Positions 51,145 through 63,965 of a DNA stretch of 64,000 bases are shown one piece after another; positions within the stretch are counted from its first letter, which is position 1; every line of letters starts with the position of its first letter. Source of the DNA: Prochlorococcus sp. scB243_495L20 (GTDB lineage: Bacteria > Cyanobacteriota > Cyanobacteriia > PCC-6307 > Cyanobiaceae); assembly GCA_000634215.1 (NCBI GenBank), contig JFLX01000090.1, forward strand, positions 1-64,000, written 5' to 3'. The position numbers and the translations under genes are program-made. The notes below the pieces were generated by a model. The model searched no databases. It was not told the origin of the DNA and worked only from the letters and a program-made list of their open reading frames with translations.

Positions 51145-51786
51145 TTATCTATTCAGATAAATATAGCAAATTTCCTCAAATGCCGGTCTTAATAAATAGG
51201 GGTACTCACCAACCCATAAGTTAATTTCAGGAAGCCAAGCATCGGTCAAATAAAAATCTCTGTCAAAATTACGGTTATCAGATGTTATTAAACATCTAAT
51301 ACTCGAACCAACCCTAATTTGACTATGCTTATTTTCCATAGGAAAACTTAATTTTTTCAAATAACCATCTTCATCTTCTAATTCAAGTACTAACCAAGTC
51401 CTTTTGTTTTCAATAACTTCTAATCGACCTTGCCTATTAGATTGTTCTCTTGAACTTTCAATCTTTTCTGTTTTATAAATATCTGATACATAGCCATCAA
51501 ATATAGAAAAAAATTTATATTTTCTAAATTGCAAGTTTTTTCTACTTGATTCAAGAATAGGGCCCCAGATGATATACAAAAAGAACCCTACACATAGGAA
51601 TAACCAGAAATTATTAGTTTGATCTCCAGTCGAACTAATAATTAATGAGATAAATCCACCAATTGAAGAAACTATTACTCTTTGAAGAATTTTTCTAGGA
51701 TTCCCCAAGGCGTACTTAAATTGACTTCCTGTACCAACTGCAGGAATAAGTTTTGAAATTTGACTTGAATTAATTGGAATTATCAT
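51145..51786 (-). CDS. Conserved cyanobacterial membrane protein of unknown function
   Basis: A 213-residue protein with two membrane helices (about 38-54 and 62-76) after a soluble start (SKLIPAVGTGSQFKYALGNPRKI), and a soluble C-terminal part (VIENKRTWLVLELEDEDG, then GEYPYLLRPAFEEICYIY). I recognise it as a typical cyanobacterial hypothetical, without an assigned role; names such as permease given to relatives are not supported. It starts 1 base after dapB ends, on the same strand. Confidence 0.7.
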   Translation of the reverse strand: MIIPINSSQISKLIPAVGTGSQFKYALGNPRKILQRVIVSSIGGFISLIISSTGDQTNNFWLFLCVGFFLYIIWGPILESSRKNLQFRKYKFFSIFDGYVSDIYKTEKIESSREQSNRQGRLEVIENKRTWLVLELEDEDGYLKKLSFPMENKHSQIRVGSSIRCLITSDNRNFDRDFYLTDAWLPEINLWVGEYPYLLRPAFEEICYIYLNR

Positions 51787-51787
51787 T

Positions 51788-52636
51788 TTAAAAAATCAAT
51801 TTTTCAAGTCCGTAAACTAAAGTTTCATAATTACCAATTTTTTTAATAGCCTGTAAAACTCCTGGCATATATGCCTTTCTATCAATAGTGTCATGTTTGA
51901 TTGTGTAAGTTTCACCTGGAGATCCCATAATTACTAACTGATGAGCGAGTAATCCTGGTAATCGTACAGAATGTATATTAATTCCTGAATCTCTGAGCCC
52001 ACCGCGTACTCCTTTCAATGACTCAGACTCTTTTACTAAATTCTGATTAAATTTCTTTGGATATTCTTCAATCATTTCTGCAGTTTTTATACACGTCCCA
52101 CTAGGAGAATCAGCTTTTTGATTATGATGCATCTCAATTAATTCAATATTGTCGTAAAACTTTGCAGCTACAGATGCCGCCTGCTGAAGAAGCACCATAC
52201 CTACTGAAAAATTAGGAATTATTGCACAACCAACCGATGCTTTCTGGGCAAAAACAGACAAATCTTTTATTTGCGAAGGGCTTAGACCTGTAGTTCCTAC
52301 TACTGGTGATACCCCATATGCAATAGCTGATCTGGTATTTTCATATACAGAATCAGGATGAGTAAAATCAACCAAAACAGGTTTGATTTTTTCATTTCTA
52401 TAAATTTGACTAATGGAACATAAAGTCCCTTCAAAATCATTTGAAACAAAAACATCACAATTTTTTACCTTCAATAATTCAGAAATATTTGAGCCATTGT
52501 TCTTTTCTTTTGTGTCGATTGCTGCGACAAGTTCACAATCTGTAGAATTTAATACAGTATTAACAACTTCACTACCCATTCTGCCTAAAGCTCCGGAAAC
52601 TAGTACTGGTATGGGTTTTTTAGAATTTTCAATCAT
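51788..52636 (-). CDS. dapB: 4-hydroxy-tetrahydrodipicolinate reductase
   Basis: DapB reduces the dapA product with NAD(P)H in the lysine and diaminopimelate pathway. The 282-residue protein shows the NAD-binding [11 protein letters not shown] at 15-25, [14 protein letters not shown] near 98, VGTTGLSP near 121, and the catalytic [12 protein letters not shown] near 161-172. ATG start at 52636. It is divergent from chlH, with about 100 bases between. Two genes downstream follow on the same strand. Confidence 0.96.
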   Translation of the reverse strand: MIENSKKPIPVLVSGALGRMGSEVVNTVLNSTDCELVAAIDTKEKNNGSNISELLKVKNCDVFVSNDFEGTLCSISQIYRNEKIKPVLVDFTHPDSVYENTRSAIAYGVSPVVGTTGLSPSQIKDLSVFAQKASVGCAIIPNFSVGMVLLQQAASVAAKFYDNIELIEMHHNQKADSPSGTCIKTAEMIEEYPKKFNQNLVKESESLKGVRGGLRDSGINIHSVRLPGLLAHQLVIMGSPGETYTIKHDTIDRKAYMPGVLQAIKKIGNYETLVYGLEKLIF

Positions 52637-52739
52637 TTTTTTTTAAAAAAATTTTTTTAAAGGTTGTTACACGCTATTTATATTGCACACAATAACGTCT
52701 TTTCATTCGTAGGCTGGTAGAAATACTTAAAGAAAATCA

Positions 52740-55700
52740 ATGTTTACGCAGGTCCGCTCAGCAAACCGCAGAGTATCTCCTGTTGAGGATAACAAACACA
52801 AAGTTGTAATAAAAGCAGTTTATGTTGTCCTTGAGCCACAATACCAAAATTCCTTAACAGAAGCTGCAAAGTCAATAAATAAAATGAATGGGCCTATAGG
52901 CATAGACCTTAGTGGCTATCTTATCGAAGAACTTAGGAATGATAGTAATTTTGAAGATTTTAAAGAAGATATAGCTAATGCAGATATATTCGTAGCTTCT
53001 CTAATTTTCATCGAAGACCTCGCTCAAAAAGTGGTTGATGCAGTATCTCCATATAAAGACAAACTAAAAGCATCAATAGTTTTCCCCTCCATGCCAGAGG
53101 TAATGAGATTAAATAAGTTAGGTTCATTTAGCATGGCCCAACTTGGTCAATCTAAAAGCATTATTGGAGATTTAATAAAAAAGAAAAAAGAATCTGATGG
53201 AGCAAGTTTCCAAGATTCAATGTTGAAGTTATTAAATACACTACCTTCAATACTTAAATATCTACCAGTAGAAAAAGCTCAAGATGCTAGAACATTTATT
53301 CTGAGTTTTCAGTACTGGTTAGGTGGTACCACTGAGAACTTAAAAAACTTCTTGTTAATGATTTCTGAAAAGTATGCCGTTTCAGAGATCATAAAAGATC
53401 AAATAGAAGAATTCAAAATTCAAGACCCAGAAACATTCCCTGATTTAGGAATTTGGCATCCTCTTGCTCCTTGCATGTTTGAAAGTCTTAAAGAATATCA
53501 AAATTGGGAAAATAATAGGAAAGATATAAATCCTAAAGATGACAAAACTCCAACAATAGGTTTAGTGCTTCAAAGGAGTCATATCGTTACGGGTGATGAT
53601 GCTCATTACGTTGCTGTTATTCAAGAATTGGAATACAGAGGTGCGAGAGTACTACCTATTTTTTGTGGAGGTCTAGATTTTTCTAAACCAGTTAATGAAT
53701 TTTATTATGATTCCATAAATAAGGATCAACCTATAGTAGACGGAGTTGTATCTCTAACAGGATTTGCACTTGTTGGTGGGCCAGCACGACAAGATCATCC
53801 TAAAGCTATTGAAGCCCTACAAAGGTTAAACAGACCATATATGGTTGCACTTCCATTAGTCTTCCAAACCACACAAGAATGGGAAGACAGTGATCTAGGG
53901 TTACACCCAGTTCAGGTAGCACTTCAAATTGCAATTCCAGAACTTGATGGTGCTATTGAACCTATTATTCTCTCAGGTCGTGATGATGCTACAGGTAAGG
54001 CGCATACGCTCCAAGATCGAGTTGATGTAATAGCTGAAAGAGCCATAAAATGGTCAACTTTAAGAGTTAAATCAAGAAAGGATAAAAAATTAGCCATCAC
54101 AGTATTTAGTTTTCCACCAGACAAAGGAAATGTTGGTACAGCAGCATACTTAAATGTTTTCGGTTCAATTTACAGAGTACTCCTTGAAATGAAATCGAAA
54201 GGATATCAAATAGATGAACTTCCAAGTAATTCAAAAGAATTAATGGAAAAAGTAATTAATAACCCTGAAGCAATGGACGGCTCTCCCGAGTTAAATATTG
54301 CTCATAAAATGTCAGTAAAAGAATACGAAGAGTTCACACCATATTCACAAAGACTTGAAGAGAATTGGGGTAAACCTCCTGGAAATCTAAATAGTGACGG
54401 ACAAAATTTACTTATTTATGGAAAACATTTTGGAAATGTTTTTATAGGTGTACAACCTACATTCGGTTACGAAGGTGATCCGATGAGGTTGCTTTATTCA
54501 AGAAGTGCAAGTCCTCATCACGGTTTTGCCGCTTATTACACCTATGTAGAAAAAATCTGGGGTGCTGATGCTGTTCTTCATTTTGGAACTCACGGATCAC
54601 TCGAATTTATGCCTGGTAAACAGATGGGCATGAGTGAAACATGCTATCCGGATTCTCTCATTGGATCATTACCAAATTTGTATTACTATGCTGCTAATAA
54701 TCCTTCTGAAGCAACAATCGCGAAAAGAAGAGGTTACGCCTCAACAATTAGCTATCTAACTCCTCCAGCAGAAAATGCAGGACTCTACAAAGGACTTAAA
54801 GAACTAAGCGAACTTGTTGGTTCTTATCAACAATTAAGAGAAAATAGTAGGGGTATTCAAATAGTTAATGCAATAGTCGAGACTTCTAAACAATGTAATC
54901 TTGACAAAGATGTTGAGCTCCCTTCAAAAGATGTGGAAGATCTCTCAATTGATGAAAGAGATTTATTTGTTGGTAATATCTACAAACAGTTGATGGAAAT
55001 TGAAAGTAGATTGTTACCTTGCGGTCTTCATACTATTGGAGAAGCTCCAACAGCAGAAGAAGCAGTCGCAACTCTTGTAAATATTGCATCATTAGAGAGA
55101 GAGCAAGAGGGATTAAGATCTCTTCCTGGATTGCTAGCTGAATCCATGGGGCTGAATATTGAACAAATTTATGATGGTAATAATAAAGGTGAACTTAAAT
55201 TTGTAGAGCTAAATGAAAAAATCATAAAGACAGCAAGAGAGTCTATTTTTGCGATGGTCAACTCTTTAAAAATTGTTAATGGCAGAGTTTATTTAGAAAA
55301 ATCACTTCTTTCCAAGTTGTTTGACTTCCTTAAAGTATTTGGTTTGAATTTACCTACTCCTTGGCTAAGGGTCTGTAACTTAAATGGATTTAATGAAGTT
55401 AACCAGAAGGAATTAAATAAATTATTTGATTACTTACTTTTCTGTTTGGAACAGGTCTGTGCAGATAAAGAAATGGATAGCCTCATTAAAGCATTAGATG
55501 GAAATTATGTTTTACCTGGACCAGGTGGAGATCCTATACGAAATCCAGGTGTTTTACCCAGTGGTAAAAATATTCATGCACTTGATCCACAATCAATCCC
55601 TACTACAGCAGCAGTAGCTGCTGCAAAGTCAGTTGTTGACAAATTAATTGAGAGACAAAAGGAAGAGCAAGGGACTTGGCCTGAAACAATTGCTTGTGTT

Positions 55701-56750
55701 TTATGGGGTACTGATAACATCAAAACTTATGGAGAATCACTTGCTCAAATCTTATGGTTTGTTGGTGTAAAACCAAAACCAGATTCTGTTGGAAGAATCA
55801 ACAAATTAGAATTAATCCCTTTAGAAGAATTAGGTAGGCCAAGGATAGATGTAGTCGTTAACTGCTCAGGAGTTTTTAGAGATTTATTCATAAATCAGAT
55901 GGCATTAATAGATCAGGCGGTCAAATTAGCGGCTGAGGCGGATGAACCATTGGAATCTAATTTTGTAAGGAAACATTCACTAGAACAAGCAGAAAAAGAA
56001 GGAACCTCTATCAGAGAAGCCTCAGCGAGAGTATTCTCTAATGCAAGTGGAAGCTACAGTTCAAATGTTAATTTAGCTGTAGAAAACTCAACTTGGGAGG
56101 AAGAAAATGAATTACAAGAAATGTATTTATCACGCAAAACATATGCTTTTAATGCTGATAATCCAGGTGAGATGAATCAAAAAAGAGAGGTATTTGAGTC
56201 AGTAATGAAAACAGCAGATGTTACATTTCAAAACCTTGATTCCTCAGAGATTTCATTAACAGATGTAAGTCATTATTTTGATTCAGATCCAACAAAATTG
56301 ATTAAGACACTTAGAGATGACGGAAAAGAACCAAGTAGCTATATAGCAGACACTACTACATCTAATGCTCAAGTTAGAACACTTGGAGAAACCATCAGAT
56401 TAGACTCAAGGACAAAACTTTTAAATCCTAAGTGGTATGAAGGTATGCTTAAATCTGGTTATGAAGGAGTTAGAGAACTTTCTAACAGGCTTAATTACAC
56501 TCTTGGTTGGAGTGCGACAAGTGGTCAAGTAGATAATTTTGTATATGAAGAAACTAATGAAACATTTATAAATGACGAAGAGATGAGGAAAAGATTAATG
56601 GACCTTAATCCTAATAGTTTCAGAAGAATTGTTGGAACTTTACTAGAAGTTAATGGTAGGGGATATTGGGAAACTTCAGATGAGAATATTGAACAGTTGA
56701 AAGAATTATACCAAGAGGTAGAGGATAAAATCGAAGGAGTTAAAGAATAA
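52740..56750 (+). CDS. chlH: Magnesium chelatase subunit H
   Basis: ChlH binds protoporphyrin IX and inserts Mg2+ with the ChlI/ChlD ATPase, the first committed step to chlorophyll. The 1336 residues include an N-terminal domain ([19 protein letters not shown]), the [20 protein letters not shown] block near 284, [18 protein letters not shown] near 617, [20 protein letters not shown] near 925, and [20 protein letters not shown] near 1233. It is homologous to CobN at 4383. The gene is large, ATG-initiated, and convergent with folP, 8 bases away. Together with acsF and hemJ it makes the window rich in chlorophyll synthesis genes. Confidence 0.97.
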   Translation: MFTQVRSANRRVSPVEDNKHKVVIKAVYVVLEPQYQNSLTEAAKSINKMNGPIGIDLSGYLIEELRNDSNFEDFKEDIANADIFVASLIFIEDLAQKVVDAVSPYKDKLKASIVFPSMPEVMRLNKLGSFSMAQLGQSKSIIGDLIKKKKESDGASFQDSMLKLLNTLPSILKYLPVEKAQDARTFILSFQYWLGGTTENLKNFLLMISEKYAVSEIIKDQIEEFKIQDPETFPDLGIWHPLAPCMFESLKEYQNWENNRKDINPKDDKTPTIGLVLQRSHIVTGDDAHYVAVIQELEYRGARVLPIFCGGLDFSKPVNEFYYDSINKDQPIVDGVVSLTGFALVGGPARQDHPKAIEALQRLNRPYMVALPLVFQTTQEWEDSDLGLHPVQVALQIAIPELDGAIEPIILSGRDDATGKAHTLQDRVDVIAERAIKWSTLRVKSRKDKKLAITVFSFPPDKGNVGTAAYLNVFGSIYRVLLEMKSKGYQIDELPSNSKELMEKVINNPEAMDGSPELNIAHKMSVKEYEEFTPYSQRLEENWGKPPGNLNSDGQNLLIYGKHFGNVFIGVQPTFGYEGDPMRLLYSRSASPHHGFAAYYTYVEKIWGADAVLHFGTHGSLEFMPGKQMGMSETCYPDSLIGSLPNLYYYAANNPSEATIAKRRGYASTISYLTPPAENAGLYKGLKELSELVGSYQQLRENSRGIQIVNAIVETSKQCNLDKDVELPSKDVEDLSIDERDLFVGNIYKQLMEIESRLLPCGLHTIGEAPTAEEAVATLVNIASLEREQEGLRSLPGLLAESMGLNIEQIYDGNNKGELKFVELNEKIIKTARESIFAMVNSLKIVNGRVYLEKSLLSKLFDFLKVFGLNLPTPWLRVCNLNGFNEVNQKELNKLFDYLLFCLEQVCADKEMDSLIKALDGNYVLPGPGGDPIRNPGVLPSGKNIHALDPQSIPTTAAVAAAKSVVDKLIERQKEEQGTWPETIACVLWGTDNIKTYGESLAQILWFVGVKPKPDSVGRINKLELIPLEELGRPRIDVVVNCSGVFRDLFINQMALIDQAVKLAAEADEPLESNFVRKHSLEQAEKEGTSIREASARVFSNASGSYSSNVNLAVENSTWEEENELQEMYLSRKTYAFNADNPGEMNQKREVFESVMKTADVTFQNLDSSEISLTDVSHYFDSDPTKLIKTLRDDGKEPSSYIADTTTSNAQVRTLGETIRLDSRTKLLNPKWYEGMLKSGYEGVRELSNRLNYTLGWSATSGQVDNFVYEETNETFINDEEMRKRLMDLNPNSFRRIVGTLLEVNGRGYWETSDENIEQLKELYQEVEDKIEGVKE

Positions 56751-56758
56751 TAAATTTA

Positions 56759-57613
56759 TTATTTTCTGTAAATCTTATCAGCTACTTTCAGGATTTGATA
56801 ATTTAGTTTGACGTTGTGAACCCTCACAATGTCAACGTTAAATTGAGAACAAAGACAACTTATTGCAAGCGTTCCTATATCTCTTTCTTTTGGATTTTTC
56901 TCATTCAAAATTTCTCCTATAAATCTCTTCCTAGATGCACCTATCAAAATTGGCAAATTCCATTTTTTAAATACATCTAAGTTTCTCAAGATTTCCAAAT
57001 TATGAATAATATCCTTTGAAAAACCAATCCCAGGATCAACTATTATATTTCCTTCAGATATATTTTTTTCTAAGGCATTTTTTATTAAATTATCAAGAGA
57101 GCACTTAACATCACTCAATACATTCTGGTAATTAGAGAGTTGATTCATATTTTGACTATTACCACGACTATGAGTTATGACGAATGGACAGTTGAATTTT
57201 GATACAACATCCAAAATTTTTATATCTCTTCTTCCTCCCGTGACATCATTTATCCAGTTAGCACCATTTAAAAGAGCTTCGTAAGCTACTTCAGAATTAA
57301 AAGTATCAATAGAAATTAAAACATCTGGAAATTCAGATTTTATTAATTTTAGATATGGGATCAATCTTTTTATTTCTTTACTTGATCCAACTTCTTCGGC
57401 CCCAGGTCTAGTACTTTGAGCACCAAGATCAATAACATCAACACCATTACTCAAGAAATGGTCTACTTGATCTATAACTTTTTTTGAAGAGTTTAATTCT
57501 CCACCATCACTAAATGAATCAGGAGTTAAATTAATAACTCCCATAATTGAAGTTTTTTGGCCCCACCCTTTTGGCCATGGATTTTTCTTATTGATAATTT
57601 GCAATTCTAGCAA
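56759..57613 (-). CDS. folP: Dihydropteroate synthase
   Basis: FolP condenses 6-hydroxymethyl-dihydropterin pyrophosphate with p-aminobenzoate to dihydropteroate in folate synthesis. The 284 residues carry [17 protein letters not shown] near 23-39, [17 protein letters not shown] near 58, SIDTFN near 100, NDVTGG near 121, DPGIGFSKD near 192 and GASRKRFIG near 224. The start overlaps the end of tpiA by 26 bases on the same strand. Its product folate feeds metH and fmt. Confidence 0.95.
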   Translation of the reverse strand: MLELQIINKKNPWPKGWGQKTSIMGVINLTPDSFSDGGELNSSKKVIDQVDHFLSNGVDVIDLGAQSTRPGAEEVGSSKEIKRLIPYLKLIKSEFPDVLISIDTFNSEVAYEALLNGANWINDVTGGRRDIKILDVVSKFNCPFVITHSRGNSQNMNQLSNYQNVLSDVKCSLDNLIKNALEKNISEGNIIVDPGIGFSKDIIHNLEILRNLDVFKKWNLPILIGASRKRFIGEILNEKNPKERDIGTLAISCLCSQFNVDIVRVHNVKLNYQILKVADKIYRK

Positions 57614-58313
57614 AACTATTCGGATCTAATGAAGCCCCTCCAACTAACACCCCATCAATATCACTCATTGACATAATTTCGTCAATGTTATTAGGTTTAA
57701 CAGATCCACCATATTGAATAATTACATCATCAAAACCTATTAATTTCCGAATCAAAGAACATATCTTATTAGCGTCTTCTGCCTCACATGTTTTACCAGT
57801 ACCAATAGCCCATATTGGTTCATAGGCAACAATTAAATTAGATGGATCTGTATTTTCTAATCCTTGTTCAACCTGTCTAGTAATAACTCTAACAGCTTCT
57901 CCTCTCTCTCTTTGTTCTAATGTTTCTCCTACACAAACTATTGGAGTAAGTCCACTAGATTGAGCAAAAACTGCTCTTTTATTAATTTGTTCATCACTTT
58001 CACTAAAATATTTTCTTGGTTCACTATGTCCAACGATTGCATATGAGACACCATGTTCAAGAAGCATTTTTGGAGATATTTCTGCGGTAAATGCCCCTTG
58101 ATCTTCCCAATGAATATTTTGACTAGAAATATCTAAATAATCAAAATCAGAATGATCCGAAAAGGTTGAAATAGCTGTAAAAGGTGGAGCAATAACAATT
58201 TTACGATCGTCTTTTATATTTTTTATTAAGGGAATAAACTTTTCTAAATAGGATTTAGCCTCGGCACAAGTCATGTGCATTTTCCAATTACCAGCAATTA
58301 CAGATTTTCTCAA
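57588..58313 (-). CDS. tpiA: Triosephosphate isomerase
   Basis: TpiA interconverts dihydroxyacetone phosphate and glyceraldehyde-3-phosphate in the Calvin cycle and glycolysis. The 241-residue barrel has AGNWKMHM at 7-14 (Asn and Lys of the active site), [13 protein letters not shown] near 90 (catalytic His), [14 protein letters not shown] near 160 (catalytic Glu), and YGGSVKPNN near 208. The 3' end overlaps the start of folP by 26 bases. ATG start at 58313. Confidence 0.97.
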   Translation of the reverse strand: MRKSVIAGNWKMHMTCAEAKSYLEKFIPLIKNIKDDRKIVIAPPFTAISTFSDHSDFDYLDISSQNIHWEDQGAFTAEISPKMLLEHGVSYAIVGHSEPRKYFSESDEQINKRAVFAQSSGLTPIVCVGETLEQRERGEAVRVITRQVEQGLENTDPSNLIVAYEPIWAIGTGKTCEAEDANKICSLIRKLIGFDDVIIQYGGSVKPNNIDEIMSMSDIDGVLVGGASLDPNSFARIANYQ

Positions 58314-58365
58314 AATACTATCTCCAAGAAAAATATACTAATACAAAGTGAGTTGAATAAGCTAA

Positions 58366-58542
58366 CTATTCAAAAATTAATTCATTTTTTAGAAATATTA
58401 CTTTATCTCCCCTGTTTAACTTCCTCCCTCTCCTAGTCTCAATTACACCATTAACCTTAACAGAGCCCGATTTAATAAAAATTTTTGCTTCGCCACCAGA
58501 AGATACCAAATTTTTCCATTTTAAGAATTGATCCAATTTCAT
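58366..58542 (-). CDS. S4-domain RNA-binding protein (YaaA/RlbA type)
   Basis: A 58-residue S4 domain protein: KLDQFLKWKNLVSSGGEAK at 2-20, then IFIKSGSVKVNGVIETRRGR and KLNRGDKVIF, the RNA-binding core seen in ribosomal S4, pseudouridine synthases and the small YaaA/RlbA proteins. Likely role is ribosome or RNA binding. ATG at 58540-58542, TAG at 58366-58368. It is too short for many gene finders. It lies between tpiA and the ABC exporter, reading away from the exporter. Confidence 0.85.
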   Translation of the reverse strand: MKLDQFLKWKNLVSSGGEAKIFIKSGSVKVNGVIETRRGRKLNRGDKVIFLKNELIFE

Positions 58543-58600
58543 TGTTTTTTATACCTAAAGATATTGATAAAGTAGGATAAACAATTAAATATATAATAAC

Positions 58601-60307
58601 TTGAGACTAATACCACCAGTCAGATCATATTCAAATAGGTTTATCAAGGGTTTTATATGCATGCTTATCTACGTAGCTTGTTGGCCTTTATTAGCTTATT
58701 TAGCTGGAAACTTAATCCCAGCAATTGGGTCAGGTGATCTTTCAAAAGTTTCTAGCATAATAATCAAGTCTTTATTTGTATTTTTAGTTCAGAAAACTGC
58801 TCAATTTGGACAGGATGTATTCATAGCAAAACCATCTTTAGAAATTAGTGAAGTGATGAGAGGAAATTTATTTAGAAGAATTCAAAAAATAAAGATGAAT
58901 TCCGTTGAAAATATTTCAGCCGGAGACATCACATATAGACTTACAGAAGATGCTGACAGGGTAAGCGAAGTTATTTATAAAACAGCTCAAGATACTATTC
59001 CATGCACTTTACAGTTATTAGCGGTAATAATCTATATGTTTTATTTAGACTGGTCATTAACAGTGTCAACATTCGTTTTAGCACCATTGATTATTCTTTC
59101 AGTTAATAGTTTTGGGAGAAGAGTTTTAAAAGCATCCGAAAAAAGTCAAGAATCAACAAGTAATTTAGCAGGATTAATAGGTGAATCTATAAATGGAATG
59201 TCCACTATAAGAGCTTTTGCTGCAGAAAATTGGATTGAGAAAAGATTCTATAAAAGATTAAGTACAAATAAAAAAGCAAAATATAAAACATTAAAATTAC
59301 TTGCATTTCAACATCCAGTTGTAGGATTTGTTGAAGCATTTGGAATATTAGCAATATTAGGTTTAGGAGCCGCAAGAATAAATCTAGGTCTTCTAACAAG
59401 CGAAGAATTTAGTAGTTTTTTTGCAGCAATATTAATGCTTATTGATCCAATAAGCCATGTAAGTACAAATTTCAATGACTATAAACAGGCAGAAGCCTCA
59501 ATAAAAAGGTTGAAAAATATAAATCAAGAACCTGTCGAAGATGATAAAAAGAATTTACGAAGGATATCCAATTGTGAAGGCAAGATAAGCTTCAAGAAAG
59601 TAAATTTCGCTTACAAAAAAGATAATCAAGTACTTAAAAATATCAATTTAGAAATTAAAAGAGGTGAAGTCACAGCATTTGTTGGGGCTTCTGGAGCTGG
59701 TAAAAGTACAATGTTGGCTTTGATTTTAAAGTTTATTACTCCAAATAATGGAGACATTTTTATAGATGATAAAAATCTCAAAATATTAAATACAAAAGAT
59801 ATTAGAAAAAACATTGCATTAGTACAACAACAGCCTTTTTTGTTTTCAGGAACAATTATTGATGTTATAAGAATGGGCAGAAATTTCACCAAAGAAGAAG
59901 TTATAGAATCAGCAAGAAAAGCAAACGCTCACAACTTCATTCAAAAGCTTCCTGAGAAATATGAAACTGAGATAACTGAAAGAGGATCAAATTTCTCAGG
60001 TGGTCAGATCCAGAGAATAGCAATTGCAAGAGCAATACTCGGGAACCCCTCAATTCTTCTTTTAGATGAGGCTACAAGTGCGTTAGATGCAGAATCAGAA
60101 TTTGAAGTGCAGAAAGGACTTAATAGAGCTATGAAAGATAGAACAGTTATTGTTATTGCTCATAGATTAGCCACTACTCAAGAGGCCAATAAAATAGTTG
60201 TTTTCGATAAAGGTGAAATTATTGAAGTTGGCAAACACATTGATTTAATAAATAAACCTGGAATTTATAAAGAATTATGTGAAAAACAATTGATTAAAAT
60301 ATTATAG
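58601..60307 (+). CDS. ABC exporter half-transporter (fused membrane and ATPase domains)
   Basis: A 568-residue half-size ABC exporter (MsbA/MDR type) with six membrane helices (residues about 1-300) and a C-terminal ATPase domain: Walker A GASGAGKST near 364-372, Q-loop QQQPFLFSG near 410, signature FSGGQIQR near 465-472, Walker B ILLLDEAT near 485-492, and the H-loop IAHRLATT near 523. It should act as a homodimer exporting a lipid, peptide or drug; the substrate is unknown. The start is TTG at 58601, which fits the helix before RSYSNRFIKGF. It is divergent from the S4 gene. Confidence 0.9.
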   Translation: MRLIPPVRSYSNRFIKGFICMLIYVACWPLLAYLAGNLIPAIGSGDLSKVSSIIIKSLFVFLVQKTAQFGQDVFIAKPSLEISEVMRGNLFRRIQKIKMNSVENISAGDITYRLTEDADRVSEVIYKTAQDTIPCTLQLLAVIIYMFYLDWSLTVSTFVLAPLIILSVNSFGRRVLKASEKSQESTSNLAGLIGESINGMSTIRAFAAENWIEKRFYKRLSTNKKAKYKTLKLLAFQHPVVGFVEAFGILAILGLGAARINLGLLTSEEFSSFFAAILMLIDPISHVSTNFNDYKQAEASIKRLKNINQEPVEDDKKNLRRISNCEGKISFKKVNFAYKKDNQVLKNINLEIKRGEVTAFVGASGAGKSTMLALILKFITPNNGDIFIDDKNLKILNTKDIRKNIALVQQQPFLFSGTIIDVIRMGRNFTKEEVIESARKANAHNFIQKLPEKYETEITERGSNFSGGQIQRIAIARAILGNPSILLLDEATSALDAESEFEVQKGLNRAMKDRTVIVIAHRLATTQEANKIVVFDKGEIIEVGKHIDLINKPGIYKELCEKQLIKIL

Positions 60308-60337
60308 TTCTATTTTATTTGTTAAAAAAGTAAATCC

Positions 60338-60556
60338 ATGAGCGAAAGCACCAATGACTCTTCAAATCCAGTTTTAACCTTTGAAGGCAAAAAATATTTA
60401 ATTAATGAACTTTCTAATGAAATAAAAGAATCTTTAAAAGTACTGCAAATAGCGGAGACACAACTTAAGATGCATCAAGATACTCTCAAATTGCTTTCAA
60501 TTAGTCGAAATTCTTTAGTTAATCAATTAAGAGAAAAACTAAAAAACTTAGAATAA
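60338..60556 (+). CDS. DUF6447 family protein
   Basis: A 72-residue soluble protein matching the DUF6447 pattern: VLTFEGKKYLINELSNEIKE near 12-31 and a helical continuation with AETQLKMHQDTLKLLSISRNSL. The family occurs mainly in marine bacteria and cyanobacteria; I know of no assigned function. The start ATG is 31 bases after the ABC exporter on the same strand. It converges on carB, 4 bases between the stops. Confidence 0.72.
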   Translation: MSESTNDSSNPVLTFEGKKYLINELSNEIKESLKVLQIAETQLKMHQDTLKLLSISRNSLVNQLREKLKNLE

Positions 60557-60560
60557 ATTT

Positions 60561-63500
60561 TTAATAATTATGGATTTCCTGTAGAGAGTAAGTATTAATT
60601 CTATTAAATTGCAAAGCTTTGATTGCCTTAATGGCTGCCTTGGCTCCAGGAATAGTTGTAAAAGTTGGAATATTATATTCTAAAGCGGCACGTCTTAAAT
60701 AAGCATCATCATGAAGAGCCTGGGAGTCAATTGGAGTATTAATTATTAATTGAACAAGTCCCGAACGAATTAGGTCCTCAATATTTGGTCTTCCTTCATG
60801 AACTTTTTGAACTTCTTCAACTTGAATTCCTAAATTACCCAAATACGCAGCTGTACCTTTTGTTGCGATTAATTTAAATCCTAAAATCAAAAGTTCTTTA
60901 GCAATTTCCTCAAGATTTTTTTTATCTAAATCATTTGTAGACAAAAAAGCTACTCCATCTGAAGGTACACCATTACCTGCTGCCAATTCCGACTTGGCAT
61001 ATGCAATTCCAAAATCTTTAGCTAAACCCATTACTTCTCCAGTAGATTTCATTTCAGGGCCAAGTAATGTATCAGATCCAGGAAATCGTTTAAAAGGTAG
61101 AACGGCCTCTTTTACAGCCTGAAATTTTGGAAAAAATTCATCTGTAAAATTAAGATCTTCTAATGTAAAACCTTGCATTAACAGGGTAGCTAATTTTGCA
61201 ACTGGTTTACCTATAGCTTTTGAAACAAATGGAACTGTCCTGGATGCTCTTGGATTTGCTTCAAGAATAAATAATTTACTATCTTTATTATTTGTATTTA
61301 TTACTGCAAATTGCAAATTAATCAAACCAACAACATTTAACCTTTTTGCAATTAATCTAGTCCAGTTCCTCACATTTTCTTTTGTAGATGTTGAAAGAGA
61401 AATGGATGGTAAGCAACAAGCTGAATCTCCTGAATGAATTCCTGCAGGTTCCACATGTTCCATTAGGCCAGCAATTACAACCGACCCCTTTGAATCGCAT
61501 AAAGCATCAACATCTATCTCAATTGCATTATTCAAATACTGATCAAGAAGGATTGGATGATCAGGCGATACCTTTACTGCTTCGGAGATGTATCTTGATA
61601 ATTCATCCTCATCTTTAACAATTTCCATTGCCCTTCCACCTAAAACATAAGAGGGTCTTACAACCAAGGGGAATCCTATATTTTTTGCAACTAATTCTGC
61701 TTCATTTTGATTACGTGCAATACCGTTTAAAGGTTGTCTTATACTTAATTCATCAAGAATTTTGGTAAATTCCTCTCTATCTTCTGCTAAATCGATAGAT
61801 ATTGGAGAAGTTCCAAGAATTTTTGAGCCAGTTCTGATCCCATCATTAGAATTAAGCCATTCAAATAAAGGTAATGATAATTTTAATGGAGTTTGACCTC
61901 CAAATTGAACAATCAAACCATAGGGCTTTTCAGCTTCTATTATGTTGAGCACATCTTCCAAAGTTACAGGCTCAAAATATAAAATATCGCTAGTGTCGTA
62001 ATCTGTTGATACAGTTTCAGGGTTACTATTAACCATTATTGTTTTATAACCATTTGTAGAAGATTGATATGATGCATGACAACAACAGTAATCAAATTCT
62101 ATTCCCTGACCAATTCTGTTTGGACCTCCTCCTAAAATCATAATTTTTTTTGATTTACTATTTTCTGAAATCTCGCTATCAAAAATTTGAGACTTAAGAT
62201 TAATGAAAGATTCTTCGTAAGTTGAATAATGATAAGGAGTGGAGGATGAGAATTCTGCTGAACAAGTATCAACAGTTTTATAAATTGGAATTATATTAAG
62301 TTTTTTTCTATATCTTCTTACTTGAAAAAACTCAGAATTAGTTAACTTTGCTATCTGTTGATCTGAAAAGCCTAGTTGTTTAGCATGTAGCATCAAATCC
62401 CTATCTAGATTATAAAGTTCTTTATCTTTCAAAAAATCATTTTCAAAATTAAAGATATTACGTAATTTTTCTATAAACCATAAATCTATATTTGTAACTT
62501 CTTGGATATAAGTATTAGTTTTCCCAAGCTGCATAGCTTTTTTAATTAGGAGAATTCTTTCAGGTGTGGGGTTTCTTAAACTATTTTTAATTTGATTCTC
62601 ATTTTTAAATTCATCTTGTGAATCACATTCCCACCCAAAAACACCTACTTCTAATGACCTTAATGCTTTCTGAAATGATTCTTCAAAAGAACGACCTATT
62701 GCCATTGACTCACCAACAGATTTCATGGCAGTGCTTAAAGTATTAGAAGAGCCTTTAAACTTTTCAAAAGCAAATCTTGGGATCTTAGTAACTACGTAAT
62801 CAATTGATGGCTCAAAACATGCAGGTGTTTTTTTTGTAATGTCATTAATAATCTCATCAAGTGTATAACCAACAGATAATAAGGCTGCAATCTTAGCTAT
62901 AGGAAATCCAGTTGCTTTACTCGCTAAAGCAGAGGATCTACTCACACGGGGATTCATTTCTATGACAATTACTTCTCCATTAGATGGATTTATTGCAAAT
63001 TGAATATTACTGCCTCCAGTTTCAACTCCTACCTCTCTAATAATTTTCAATGACAAATCCCTTAATCTCTGATACTCCTTATCTGTTAAAGTCTGTGCAG
63101 GAGCTACAGTAATCGAGTCTCCAGTGTGGACACCCATTGGGTCTAAATTTTCAATACTGCAAACTATTACTACATTGTCAGCAGTGTCTCTCATTACCTC
63201 TAGTTCAAACTCTTTCCATCCAATAAGTGATTTTTCAATTAATATTTGTTTACTTGGACTTTCCTCTAAACCTGATTTACACAACTCGAAAAATTCTTCA
63301 AGGTTAAAAGCAATCCCACCACCTACTCCACCTAATGTAAATGCAGGCCTAATGATAAGAGGAAAAGAATTAATTTTTTTGGATACCTCTGTAGCTTCAT
63401 CTAGATTAGAAGCGATACCAGAAGGACAAACATTTACATTTATTTTCTCCATCGATTCTTTAAACAATTTTCTATCTTCAGCTTTATTTATAGCTTTCAA

Positions 63501-63857
63501 ATCAGCTCCGATTAATTCAATATTATTTTGCTTTAAAAAATCTGACTCTGATAATTTAACCGCAAGATTCAAAGCGGTTTGACCTCCCATAGTGGGAAGG
63601 ATCGCATCAGGTTTTTCTCTTAAAATGATCTGAGAAACAATTTTAGGAGTCAATGGTTCAATATATGTTTTGCTTGCGATCTCAGGATCAGTCATTATTG
63701 ATGCTGGATTTGAATTTATTAATACAATTTCATAACCAGCATTTCTTAAAGCTTTGCAAGCTTGAGTGCCAGAGTAATCAAATTCGCATGCTTGTCCTAT
63801 AACAATCGGTCCCGAACCTAGAATAAGAATTTTTTTTAGATCACCTCTTTGAGGCAT
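60561..63857 (-). CDS. carB: Carbamoyl phosphate synthase large subunit
   Basis: CarB makes carbamoyl phosphate from bicarbonate, ATP and ammonia supplied by CarA, for arginine and pyrimidines. The 1098 residues contain two homologous ATP-grasp halves: the first with [19 protein letters not shown] near 14 and [14 protein letters not shown] near 170, the second with [15 protein letters not shown] near 573 and [14 protein letters not shown] near 725, and an MGS-like allosteric domain at the end ([18 protein letters not shown] near 966). ATG start at 63857. carA is not in the window. Confidence 0.97.
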   Translation of the reverse strand: MPQRGDLKKILILGSGPIVIGQACEFDYSGTQACKALRNAGYEIVLINSNPASIMTDPEIASKTYIEPLTPKIVSQIILREKPDAILPTMGGQTALNLAVKLSESDFLKQNNIELIGADLKAINKAEDRKLFKESMEKINVNVCPSGIASNLDEATEVSKKINSFPLIIRPAFTLGGVGGGIAFNLEEFFELCKSGLEESPSKQILIEKSLIGWKEFELEVMRDTADNVVIVCSIENLDPMGVHTGDSITVAPAQTLTDKEYQRLRDLSLKIIREVGVETGGSNIQFAINPSNGEVIVIEMNPRVSRSSALASKATGFPIAKIAALLSVGYTLDEIINDITKKTPACFEPSIDYVVTKIPRFAFEKFKGSSNTLSTAMKSVGESMAIGRSFEESFQKALRSLEVGVFGWECDSQDEFKNENQIKNSLRNPTPERILLIKKAMQLGKTNTYIQEVTNIDLWFIEKLRNIFNFENDFLKDKELYNLDRDLMLHAKQLGFSDQQIAKLTNSEFFQVRRYRKKLNIIPIYKTVDTCSAEFSSSTPYHYSTYEESFINLKSQIFDSEISENSKSKKIMILGGGPNRIGQGIEFDYCCCHASYQSSTNGYKTIMVNSNPETVSTDYDTSDILYFEPVTLEDVLNIIEAEKPYGLIVQFGGQTPLKLSLPLFEWLNSNDGIRTGSKILGTSPISIDLAEDREEFTKILDELSIRQPLNGIARNQNEAELVAKNIGFPLVVRPSYVLGGRAMEIVKDEDELSRYISEAVKVSPDHPILLDQYLNNAIEIDVDALCDSKGSVVIAGLMEHVEPAGIHSGDSACCLPSISLSTSTKENVRNWTRLIAKRLNVVGLINLQFAVINTNNKDSKLFILEANPRASRTVPFVSKAIGKPVAKLATLLMQGFTLEDLNFTDEFFPKFQAVKEAVLPFKRFPGSDTLLGPEMKSTGEVMGLAKDFGIAYAKSELAAGNGVPSDGVAFLSTNDLDKKNLEEIAKELLILGFKLIATKGTAAYLGNLGIQVEEVQKVHEGRPNIEDLIRSGLVQLIINTPIDSQALHDDAYLRRAALEYNIPTFTTIPGAKAAIKAIKALQFNRINTYSLQEIHNY

Positions 63858-63965
63858 AATTTAAACCCTTCATTTATCACATGCTACTTATAAATCGTCA
63901 GATGTTAATCAACTTACTTGAAAAGCAACATTTGTTTCTATAGTATTGAAAGAAATTAATATTTT

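Noticed and set aside
63124-63582. Plus-strand 152-codon frame inside carB
   Set aside because: It is antisense to the first ATP-grasp domain of CarB and lacks recognisable features.
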